Below, in pieces: positions 44,489-54,773 of a stretch of 64,000 bases of DNA (its first letter is position 1; each line of letters begins with the position of its first letter). Made by a program: the position numbers and the translations under genes. The notes under the pieces are model-generated. The model searched no databases and was not told the origin of the DNA. It saw nothing but the letters and a program-made list of their open reading frames with translations. The DNA is from Raphanus sativus (lineage: Eukaryota > Streptophyta > Magnoliopsida > Brassicales > Brassicaceae), in NCBI RefSeq assembly GCF_000801105.2, contig NC_079518.1:17464800-17528799 (forward strand). The letters run 5' to 3'.

Positions 44489-46076
44489 TTAGATATAGAT
44501 CTTCATGCATTTTTCTGCAAAATCATCCATCAAAGATTGGTAATCAAGATTTTTGATCATATCCTTTTCAATCGACGACATAGCTAAACCATTTAATCTT
44601 TCTTGTGATTGTGACATAGTTGACCGTAAGTAAGCCTTTATCAATTTTAGCTTCGAGAAGCTTCTTTCAGCTGAAGCAACTGAAACCGGGATTATAATCA
44701 TTACTAGGTAGGTAATCCATATATTTGGATAATCCTTCTTGTACCTTCTTAAAAAAATTAGTACCTCAGCACTCTTCTTGATATGTTCAGGTAGAATTTC
44801 TCGAAAAAACTTGACTTTAGAAAATAAATCATTTCCATCGACATCAGAATGTTCTCCATTCCTAAGAGAATCTTCAAGGTTGCTACATGATATCTTCAAT
44901 CTATCATCGCTTAATGAGTTGAGATTTTTTAGATCAAACAAAAAAACCAAAAGTTTTCTCATACTCTTGAAATTGTTTTAACCTTGTTTGAAAAGACACT
45001 AAAACTTGATCCATGGTTTTGATTAAATAATTTATCCTGAAACTCTCTTCCTCGCTCATAACCACATTGTCACCAATAACTTGGCATGACTCCTCACCAA
45101 AATGTGTTTTCTTTTTAATAAGTCGCTTCTTTTTCACATGAAAAATGAGTTCAATATCCATAAAAGCTGCAATTTTTTTGGCTTCAGCTTTGGCTTCTTC
45201 AAATCCTGTCTATCTATACTTTTGAAAAAAAGAGACTAATCCTTTTAGCTGAGTGATAGCAGCGTCAATATCAATATCTGCAGCCTGCAAAGTCTTGCTT
45301 GCAATATTAATGGTAGCTAAAATATAATACCATATAACCATACCAAACAAAAAAAATTTAAATCCTCTAATTCCATGTGTTTCACTTATTGCAAGACATT
45401 CACAGTACTCCGTGTTTGAGGACCAAAAGTAGTTTCTGCCAAGCAGAGCCGTGCTTGTAGTACAACTAAAAAGGCATTTGCCTTAGGCCTCCTAGAGATT
45501 ATGAATTTTTAGGGCTCCTTATGATGGTTAATCACTCCTGGTATAATGGTTTTAGTGTCTTTATAAATGTGTTTTCACCTGAGTTAAATCTTTTTTTACT
45601 CATATTTTCCTTATTATTTTTCTTACCTTAACAAACATTTTAACAATTTTTTATTTTATTTTAAAGAATAACTATATTTGTTTCTTATACCAAAAAAAAT
45701 TAGTTGTTTGTAGGAAAGAAACAACAGTTTTGTAAGAAATTTTTTAATGTTTAATTTTTCTCTGTAGTTCTTTTACAAACTATGTATAATTTAAAATTTT
45801 ATAACTACTTCTTTAGAATTTGTAAAAAAAAAAAATGCAAATTTGCCTTAGGCCTCAGAAATCCCTCGCACGGCACTGCTGCCAAGTAAACCAAAGCATC
45901 TCGGATTTCTGGAGAAAACATATTGCTTTAATACTATCAATGTGACTTTTCCAACGAGTATCTGATAAGGGTTTAAGTGTATGACCTCCTACCATTTTCT
46001 TATATATATCCCATCTGGTTGCAGAAGGTGAAAATAAATTATATAAACGCTGGAAGATCAAACAAAAAAACGCCAT
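44489..46076 (-). pseudogene. hAT transposase relic, C-terminal half
   Basis: Minus-strand frames encode the C-terminal part of a hAT-family (TTF/ZMYM-like) transposase: TRWDIYKKMVGGHTLKPLSDTRWKSHIDSIKAI near 46,000, and the dimerisation region IPVSVASAERSFSKLKLIKAYLRSTM near 44,650. It is broken by stops and by a 435-bp MITE (45,444-45,878). The N-terminal half lies beside it on the other strand, so the gene has been rearranged. Confidence 0.82.
45444..45878. mobile_element. hAT-type MITE nested in the hAT relic
   Basis: 435 bp starting CAGAGCCGTGCTTGTAG and ending GCACGGCACTG, with a perfect 8-bp duplication CTGCCAAG (45,436-45,443 and 45,879-45,886). GCCTTAGGCCTC occurs near both ends as a subterminal inverted repeat. 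No coding. Confidence 0.9.
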
Positions 46077-46665
46077 TGGTAGACGCTTCTCTCATAGAGA
46101 TTACAAAAGATGTATGAAGAATGGGGATACACAATACCGACAATGGCTGGTTTATTCAAAAAATTCAGAGAAAAATTATTGCTTTTGTTGCAAGTTGCTT
46201 GGAGGGGACAGAGATACTACTCAGTTGGCTAGTACAGGTTTCAAGGATTGGAAAAATGTTCAGCTAAGGTTTAGCCAACATGAAAGTAGTCACTGTCACA
46301 TCAAGTGCATGACCCATTGGATAGAATTAGAGTTGAGATTGCAAAAAGATCTAACAATTGACAAACATATCCAAGAAGAGATCAAGAAAGAGAAAAAACA
46401 TTGGAGAGAAATTTTATTGAGATTGTTTTCACTAGTGAAGACTATGGCTAAATGCAGTATAGCATTTCGTGGAAGCAATGACAAGATTGATCAGGATAAC
46501 AATGGAAATTTTGTTGGCTTTATTGAAATGCTTGGAAATACTGATACATTTATCTATGAGCACATCACACAAATTAAAGGAGGAGAAACTCGTTATCACT
46601 ATCTCAGCCATAAAATTCAGAATGAAATAACATCAATGTTGGGATCTGAGATGAAGCTAATTGTT
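46077..46665 (+). pseudogene. hAT transposase relic, N-terminal half, inverted
   Basis: Open on plus from ATG 46114. It shows a TTF-type zinc finger (YCFCCKLLGGDRDTTQLASTGF...HESSHCHIKCMTHW) and the start of a DUF4371-like region (CSIAFRGSNDKIDQDNNGNF), ending near LSHKIQNEITSML. This is the N-terminal half of the transposase whose C-terminal half lies on minus at 44,489-46,076, so an inversion breakpoint is near 46,077. The frame runs on without a stop into a retrotransposon tail, giving a chimeric 289-codon frame. Confidence 0.8.
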
Positions 46666-48806
46666 GTGGTCACCCAAGCTGAGGTTCCCCAAGTTCATAA
46701 GGGTCCGACTACCAGGTCAGGTGCGAGGAACTTAAGAAATGGTTTTACCAAGGCTATCCAAGAGATGATTGATCAAGGCCTCAAACAGCTACTGATCCAA
46801 GAGATGTCCGGGTTAAAGATTGAAGATCCAACCGGCTCCAAAGAGGTTCAAGACCAGCCTGGTCCGATTCAGTTCTCTTCCATCGTCCATAACCGAACCG
46901 GCCTGATCATCTCCACATTCGACCTCTGTTCAGAATCAATCTCCAATCCAACCAACCAATTTGCTTCCGGTTCAGAGATATAGTCGACCACCAAAGTAAG
47001 TAGTATTTGTTGTACTCTTTTTTCTTCATCGGGTTTTGTCCCACTGGGTTTTTCCGATAAGGTTTTAATGAGGCAATAAGCAAGCATACTATGAGCTTTG
47101 GTTTAGGCATCTCAATCAGCAACCGGTTTACTGTTTTGATTTAATTTTATTTTGGTTTAGACTTTGGGCATTTGTCAGCCTTTTCATTTTGTTTGAGAGT
47201 TGGCCCTTTTGTTTAGGCACATTTTATCTTTGAGAGTTCAATAAGGGAGACTATATATCCCCTTGTAGTTGGCGATTTTTGCCTTCAGTTTTTATGAAAG
47301 TTTTTAGTTTGCAAGAGCAAATAAACCCTAAGTCTTTCTAGTTGTGAGAAACACTTGAGAGCAGCCAGGATCTTATCAAGCCTTCATCACCAAGCTTGTG
47401 GCGATTCATCACTCCATCATCACCAATCGATTTGTCTTGAGAGAGACTTCAGTCCAGCAAGCAAATCCCACATCTATTCATCTCCCATCCACTGTTCTTG
47501 TTGAGAGAGACTTCAGTCCAGCAACTTGAATCCATCCACCATCTCCCTATCCTTGGTCTTGATTTTTATTTCATTTTGTTTCAGTTTTCATATCATTTAT
47601 TCTGCATCTGAAAATCTCATAAAAATCATATTTGCTTCTGTTCTTATTTTTCTTATTAGTTTTCTTTCTGTTCTTCATTTTAAACTCATAAGAAAACTCA
47701 TAAAATTCTTTCCTTGTTTCAGGTACAAATCAAGCACCATCTTTCTCCCCATCCAGCCGGCCACTCTCTCTCTAATCCAACCATCCGACCAGTTTGGGTT
47801 CTTGCCGACAACATTTTGGTATCAGAGCTTAAGGCTCCTGAAAACTTGGTTGATTCTATCCTCTTTTGTTTGTTGCATCATTCTGTTAGTCTTCATATTT
47901 TATTGCATCAAAAAAAAAGCAAAAAAAATTGTTGCATTGTTCTTGGTGTTCTTGAATGTTCATCATTGTTCTTATTGCATCTTGCTAGATCATTATTGTG
48001 CATCCAATCTGTCTTGCAACCTGTTTTTGCTCTTGGTCGATTTTCACCTTCCATTTTTGGAGGTTGAATTGATTAATTGCATTAATTTGATTTGCAATTG
48101 CATAAAATCATCTAGATTGATTAGTTTGCATTTATTTTTGATTAGCATCTCATTTAATCTGATTGCTTGCATTCATTTTAGATCATCAATCATCATTTAA
48201 AAAAAAAGATTTCAATCAGCTTTTATTTCTTTGAATTGCATTTATTTTTCAATCTTGTTTCTTTTTTTAAACCTTTCGATTTTCAATCTTTCAAACTTTA
48301 AAAAAAAAAAGATTATTACTTTCCTTTTTTATAAAATTTCGAATTTACTTTTCTTAAATAAAAAAAAAAGATTTTCATTCATTGTTTGCATTTACTTTAA
48401 TTTCTCATTTGCATTCAAGTTTAGTTTTCCATTTCTCTTAAGTCCTTTTCTTTCCTCTCTTCCTTCTTTTACCTTGCCAAATCCTTTTGCATTTGATCTC
48501 TCTTTTCTCTCTTAGTTCCAGGAGATATGGGAGACTTAAATGGTGCAGCTGAGATCAACGCCCAGCTCCAAGCCTTGCAGGCCGGACAAGCTCAGCTCGT
48601 GGAAACCCTTAACGCCTTGACTGCTCAAATGAATCTCATGGGACAGGGAAACCAAAACCAACCCAATGGCCAGCCGGCCGCAAGAAGGTTCGGCCCTTAC
48701 CTCAACCAGCCGCAGTCCGAGTCGGAGGAAGATGAAGGTAAGCATACCCTTTCGGAAACAGCCTCCAGAAGGTTTCTTTCATCAAAAACTAAAAACTTTA
48801 GAATGT
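46666..48806 (+). mobile_element. LTR-retrotransposon junction: polyprotein tail, LTR, primer site, gag start
   Basis: 46,666-46,983 encodes a polyprotein C-terminus of Ty3/gypsy type (HKGPTTRSGARNLRNGFTKA). Next comes a region with LTR hallmarks: GGTTTTGTCCCACTGGG...AAGGTTTTAATGAGGCA near 47,030-47,075, and a 24-bp direct repeat around TTGAGAGAGACTTCAGTCC at about 47,438 and 47,500. It ends near 47,810. The primer-binding site TGGTATCAGAGC (initiator Met tRNA) is at 47,817-47,828. A leader follows, then a gag start at ATG 48,527 (MGDLNGAAEINAQLQALQAG) that stops at 48,806. The order pol tail-LTR-PBS-gag is what lies between two tandem elements. The 5' LTR boundary is not fixed. Confidence 0.7.
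47817..47828 (+). other. Retrotransposon primer-binding site
   Basis: TGGTATCAGAGC is complementary to the 3' end of plant initiator methionine tRNA. It lies 6 bp after a probable LTR end (GCCGACA) and about 700 bp upstream of a gag start, the expected place for minus-strand priming. Confidence 0.85.
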
Positions 48807-49565
48807 AAGAAAGAACATATCACTATTGTCTAAGGGAATATTTAAGTACCATGATATTTGTATTTGTGATGAAGCTACGTCACTAACGGAAGTCGTCGGA
48901 TCGATTTGGATCAAACTAACGGTATCTTGGGGATCACATCAACATATGTAGCCTTGATATCGTCTGACACCGAGACAAACGAAGAAAGCATCGAGATTTA
49001 GACACAATTCACAGATTCATGTTCCAAGTTTCAAACTTCAGTAAAAGTACTATTGAACTTACTCGCAGTAGTTTCTGTTCCAAGGATTTTACAGCTTGTG
49101 ACTTTCCGGTGGAGACGGGAGACTTTCCATTGGATTTCATGGCTGTTGCTGTAGATGTAGTGGAGGTTTTCGATTAGGGTTGGACTGAATATAAAATGGA
49201 GCACTTTATATAGAAGGAGGAAGAGGGGGAGGTGGAACGAAACAATTATAAAAGATTAAAGAGCATAATAGATTGATGAAGACTGGGTTACTGTAACGCT
49301 GTGACGATTAAGTGGAAGAGTCGGAAGAACAAAACTCAACGCTTGTGAGACTAATGGCTAGAAAGCTACAAGGGCTTGAGTTGCCATTTAAAAATATAAA
49401 CACAGCCCAAAAGAAGGATCAATTTTGTGTTAAATTTTTTCTAACGTGGCGAGTTACAACTATATGATTGGTCTGAATTATTAATCTGACGTGGATAGCC
49501 TAGCTGATGAGCTTATTGTCCTCTTAATACTGTAAGATATTTAAAGAAGCCATTAAATTTGTGTA
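48807..49565. other. Spacer around the unidentified first exon
   Basis: Apart from the promoter-exon candidate on minus, nothing is recognised. 48,860-49,010 is less AT-rich and could hold a further exon or 3' UTR of that candidate. Confidence 0.35.
49063..49211 (-). CDS. Gene-like TATA box and first exon, unidentified
   Basis: On minus, a TATATAAAG-type TATA box (49,204-49,211) lies about 65 bp before ATG 49,140. The exon encodes 26 residues (MKSNGKSPVSTGKSQAVKSL and six more) and ends at a strong donor CGA|GTAAGT. Downstream exons could not be joined with confidence; 48,830-49,020 may contain one. I do not recognise the protein. It may be a small real gene or a captured 5' gene fragment. 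Confidence 0.35.
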
Positions 49566-51870
49566 TCAATACTATAAAAACAGAAGACCCTCTTTGAGGT
49601 GTACTTTTGTTTCAAGAGTATTTACAAATTTCTGCCACTGAAATATTTTTAAATTATGGTCTTTATTTAATTCTGTATTTTATGATTTTCTTTTTAATTA
49701 AACATTTCATTATTTTTAGTAATTCTGGTAATTATACATTCGATGGAAATCTAAGGTTTTGCAATGGAGAATCAGCAAAAAATCTGCAAACGATGGATTT
49801 GAGAGTGTATTCAATCATTTCTTAAAAGTGATAACTAAGGATTGTTGAGTTTTTCTATTGTAACTACTGAGATTAATATATCGTAATAACACCATAGGGT
49901 TTCAAAAAGGGAATATATATCATGCGATGTTTCCAGGTTTTTGATGAATTCTATGAATAAGAAGATCTTTGCGATCTATGATTTTAGTTACATATATTCA
50001 CCACAATAAGCTTTTTAAATTCAACAAGTTAATATCTTTTTCAGAATCATAAGTCTTTTTTCTCTACACGGCGTGCATTCACTTTTCTTATTCGCTGCTA
50101 TTAACACTAAATTGGGAGAGGAGAAAGTTTTTGATTTTGATGATCTCTTGATACCTAATTGATTTAACACAGGGAGGTCTACATAACATTTCTTGGTTTC
50201 AGTTTCTTCCAAGTGAAGCCGAGCTGACTCCTGCCTCTGATACAAGGTTCAACCTTTGAGTTTTTTTTTAATAATTTTTTTATACTTTATGCAACTTGAA
50301 TTTCATCCTGCTAGGAAACCCTTCAATGACTTCTCTGATGGTGGTTCTGAATTCAAGATGGAGACGCTGAATCCCTGCTCCGTACGTTAAGAGGTGTGAT
50401 GGCTCTGTTATGTTCGAGCATGAATTCACTATGGAAAATGTGGGTTTTAATAGCAGAACATGATAGATTTTGTCCGATTGTATTATGGTTGACATACCTC
50501 TTATTTTAGATAGCGTTTCCGAAAACATAAACGCTATGCAAAACTAAAGCGGGAAAAATAATTGATTTTCTCTCTCACTCTTGCTACAATGTTTTTGTGG
50601 CCATTGATTTTTTTTTATCTTGTGGCGTAAAATCAATGTTTTCCATCTATCCATTCAACCAGAATATTCTTCTTCTTCTGTATTAGTCATCGAGTAAGGT
50701 TTCAATTAGTTTCAGTGCTATGGGTTTGAATTTGGGATAAATGATTGTTCTGTATTAGTCCTCGATTAAAATTGTTTTTATCTCTGGTTTGATTTTTCTT
50801 GAGTATTTCCGTCTGTGTTATGTGTCTTGGGTTTCAATTTGGTTCTCTCTGTGTTCTGGTTCTCTCTGTGCTACAGGTCACAGTTTCTTTCTCTCGATGT
50901 TGAAGAGCCGCTACCAACAAAGTCTTGTTTCATTATCTAGATATAATCAACGAGTATAGTTTTGGTGTGGCTTGTTTTAGCTTTGTGTTCTTCTTGATTT
51001 TGGAACTTAGTGTGTGTTCTTGTAAGTTTTAGCTCGTTCTGTAATTTATGGCTCGCTCAGATGTAATTATCTATGCCTTCTTCTGATAATCAGTAATCTA
51101 TGTCTTCTTCATTTATAGATTGATTATTTTGTCTAACAGTTGTTCTGCGGGAAGAGGCGTCAATCGAGGGTAGGGAAATGAGCTTTCACGGGGAGAGGAG
51201 GAGAGAGAGGAGAGAAACATGAAGACATGTGGGCTAGGGAATTTCTGATTGGTTAAGGTTGTTTATGGAATCCTTTGGTTATTGTGTTTGGTTGAGTGAA
51301 TTTATTTAAAAAATTAAATGAATTAATGAGGTGGATAAGAAATATATTAAAAAAAAAAATGCTAGTATGGGGAATTCAATGACAAATGGCTAATAGGAAT
51401 ATAAATGGGATAAAGAGAATGATTTTTTTTTCCATAAGAACATTTAGAGTTACTCTCCAAAGATGTGTGATTTATCGGGAAATGATATGTACTATTATGT
51501 AAGTGATATTGAAAAACAGAGAAAAGTCACACAGTAATTACATGTTTAATAGACAAACATTTCAAATCTTCTGAAAGTTAATGCATCAACCATCGGCCGG
51601 ATAATGAGATCCACAAAACGGGCGTAGAAGCCTACTAGCAGAGGCGTTACATTTTTTGTTTCCGGAACTTGCTAGTGATTCCAAAAGACCTCTACATCCG
51701 GACACTTTTGCCCTGTTTGTTTACTGAACGCAGCATCAATGACATTCGATCAAAAAAAATATAAAGAGATTTTATGTGAAAGATCAACTTCAAATCAAAA
51801 TTTTGAATTTAAAGATGCAAAAAATCGAACGCTAGCGGCATGTAATATTTTTCTCCATGTTTGTTATTTA
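49566..51870 (+). other. Unassigned region with a Helitron-like 5' start
   Basis: At 49,566 A|TCAATACTATAAAAACAGAAG resembles the 5' end of Brassicaceae Helitrons. No matching 3' hairpin plus CTAG end in the same orientation could be assigned; CTAGT occurs at 51,362 and 51,669 without a clear hairpin. 50,600-51,150 has TG-rich UTR-like sequence. Short frames on both strands show no domain. Treat as probable transposon DNA. Confidence 0.35.
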
Positions 51871-52364
51871 CTAGGGGTGTAACCCCCGCGCAAGCGCAGG
51901 AATGTCAAATACATGCATTGTTGCAGTTTAAAATGTTATAGCAGGTGGAGTAAATTTTTTGTTTAGTATATATAGTTGCAGTGGTTTAGAATCGAAAGTT
52001 GTAGTTTAGTAAGAAATAAAAGTTTTGTGTATTGCTGATGAAGGGCATATAACGTATGGTTTTAGTAGAAAAGGTAGAATTAGATGTGAGCAAATAAGTT
52101 GTGAATACAAATTCATAAAACTCATAAACTCACATGTTATGTTCACCACACACATACTACGACCACCATAAGAAGACAAACTTTGCAGGGCATATAGTAG
52201 TAACATGCACTTGGAAAGATATATATATATATATATATATATTTATATTTATTTTATTTTTTTTACCCAAGTTTGGTACTTGGAAGAAATTTTAACATGT
52301 TTTTCATCCGGGGTGATAAACAGAAAAGGCAGAGTTGAAAAGAGGGAATGTCCAAGAAAACATG

Positions 52365-53317
52365 CGTAAACCTATCATTCTTGTTATCACCACCACCAAC
52401 GATAAACCAGTTCTCCCCAGTTGTCACGCCAGCATGTCCAGATCTGGGAGTTGGTGACTCACTTTGTTGTGCTAGTCTTGACCACTCCATCTATGTGAGA
52501 GTTATGTCAGACGCGAATAAAGAATGTAAAGAAAAGATACTGAAACAATACACCCTAAGCTTAACTTACAGTCTGCAAAACAAAGACATGCAGATCATTG
52601 AAACATATAGCATGTGAACCCCCACCAAATATAAGAAAGTAACGTTATGTATGCACTGCAGCAGCATGATCAGACCTCAGAGACGGAGATACACCTCTTC
52701 AAGTTGACAACGGTTTAAACCTTGATTGCAAATCTATCATTAACAATATCAAAGAAGTAAATTGGTGGCTTTCTAAAAACTTATTCTGGTATATTCTAAT
52801 CTTAAATGAGTTTGACCTCTTCAAAAGAAAAAAAAATGCAGAAACATTTTAAAATCTTACATGGAATCTATCTCATCACAGGTCATAGTTTCAGATCAAG
52901 TACATGCAAATCGTTCAGAAGTGATTTCTTTGCATCTTGCCCAACAAATATCACCAAGGTAATACCCACGACTAACTGACTGGCCTCCATGTGAAACCGA
53001 AAAGCAAAAGAATATGACAAACAAAGTTTCAGTTCAAGAAACCAGTGTGAAAAATTGAAATAACATATGAGAAGCTAAGATATACCGGTGGTTTCCCATA
53101 TTTCTACAACATTGACCATGTAAATGTATGGGTATCAAAGACATTCAATGTGACAGGGAAACAGTTGAAAATTGATTGTAATAATTAAGATCACAGAAAA
53201 ATCCTATAATATATTTGAAAATAACCATCATCGAAGGTATATAAACGCTTACCTTCCATAGATTATGAGGGATCCTTAGTATGACCACTGAAGGAGAGTA
53301 ATTTTTTGTCCCATGGT
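52365..53317 (-). pseudogene. Captured kelch exons of an ACBP4/5-like gene
   Basis: Four collinear minus-strand segments match the kelch part of plant acyl-CoA-binding proteins 4/5. In order they are WDKKLLSFSGHTKDPS (about 53,317-53,262), GQDAKKSLLNDLHVLDLK (about 52,970-52,885), SDHAAAVHT-stop-RYFLIFGGGSHA (about 52,695-52,575) and MEWSRLAQQSESPTPRSGHA then ENWFIVGGGDN (52,490-52,365). Introns remain between them and one segment has an in-frame stop, so it was captured as genomic DNA and has decayed. The acyl-CoA-binding domain itself is absent. Cytosolic ACBP4/5 bind acyl-CoA; this copy is not expected to. Confidence 0.7.
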
Positions 53318-53752
53318 ATCTACAAAACAAACAAAGAAGGCACGAGAAAATAATAGAGCAAGTCTTAATATTGGTAATTTGGTAGTAGTATCAATAGAAA
53401 GACAAATTTTATGGAAATATGAGTCAACGACCCAAAAATCACCAAAACCATTGTGGTTGCAGAAGCAGACAGACGCAAAGAACGTAACTTATGGTGATTG
53501 GCTTCCCAATAAACATAAATAATGACAAACAACTACACTAAAAGAATACTCACAGCTTCTTGAATTGCTGATCAACCAGTGTACGACTTGAAGATGAAGT
53601 CAGATTAGAGTTTAAATGTGTCCTGAGATGTTCTCGGCCTTTCCAGCTGCGTGATCCAGGGGAACAAAAAAGAAACAAAGACAATACTGGTAAAAAAGCA
53701 CATGTATCTTGAAGATGCAATGATAAAGTAAAAAAAATGCCAACTATAATTC

Positions 53753-53998
53753 TTAAACCTTGTTAGTATCAGATCTGGAGTATGAATCTTTGTGGACAGG
53801 AAGCCATTCAACAGTATCTGAACTATAAGATACCACCGGGAAACCACTACCAACATAAAAGGATTCATCGTCGGCTTTATTCAGCTCATTCACTCTCCTA
53901 TCGAATTCTGGTTTCAGAGACTCGAGCTCATTAATTACAGTGAGCAACCTCTGGTATACAAAGAAGTCCATTTTTTGAGAATATGATGGTGACGACAC
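53753..53998 (-). other. Unidentified coding-like segment in Helitron A
   Basis: A minus-strand frame reads MDFFVYQRLLTVINELESLK, then PEFDRRVNELNKADDESFYV. It has amphipathic, coiled-coil-like character, so it looks like a further captured exon. I could not identify the donor gene. Confidence 0.35.
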
Positions 53999-54773
53999 TG
54001 AAACAAAACTTGAAGGATAAAACAGAAATACCTGACCGTCCTACACCCAAGCCTTGCTTGTGGAAAAGATTCCTGGTAGTCTCGGTGGAAAGAGATTGTT
54101 TCAGCAATCGAAGAGCGAAAAAGGAACAACATTTATACTGATATTTCAGAAGAACATATACTGATATTTTTCCTCACGTGGAGTATTTAGGAAGCATTAT
54201 ATACAAGTATACAACATCCTTCTCTTCACGACAGAAAGTGGCCTGTGCAATATTCAAACATGCTATCACGGGAAAACAAAAAAAAAAACAAAAAAAAACC
54301 GTAACTCTGAAAAGGCCAAAAGAATAATACATGTTTTGCTGTAAGATCTTTCAAAGAACATGAACATGAAATCGATCGTAGAAATTGAGTGTACCTGGCG
54401 GCAAAAATTATCGGTGATTCTATGGTAATTACCGAGAGGATTACAATTATCGATTGGAGTAACCATGACAATTGGAAACGATTGAGAAAACAGTTGAGAA
54501 TGACAATCTGGATTGAAATCATTTATTAATTGCGTTGGTGGATTTCATAAGGACGATGGTTGAGCTTCCGATGCAATAAATTTGAGTTGATCTTAAGCGT
54601 CATCAAAGGGCTGAAGGAATAATTATGGAACCAAATGCGGAATACACAATTCAGACCAAACTCTAAACCTATTTGAGAAAAGTAAACCAGGCATTAAGTG
54701 GACTCCATAGTCTTTACGAAATGCATACGTGGATGTTCTTAGAAGAGAGAAAAGTGTGCTATTATATATATGA

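Larger units (their letters stand above)
51871..54773 (-). mobile_element. Helitron A with captured kelch-gene exons
   Basis: On minus it starts TCATATATATAATAGCACAC at 54,773. It ends with hairpin CCTGCGC-TT-GCGCGGGGG, then TTACACC and CTAG at 51,874-51,871, followed by host T. The 5' end resembles that of the Helitron at 24,109. It carries no RepHel gene but contains several exon-like segments of an ACBP4/5-like kelch gene in sense orientation. An (AT)n tract lies at about 52,219-52,241. Confidence 0.78.

Noticed and set aside
47526..48515. Long hydrophobic plus-strand frames
   Set aside because: T-rich retrotransposon leader between LTR and gag; composition alone produces the Phe/Leu/Ile-rich frames.
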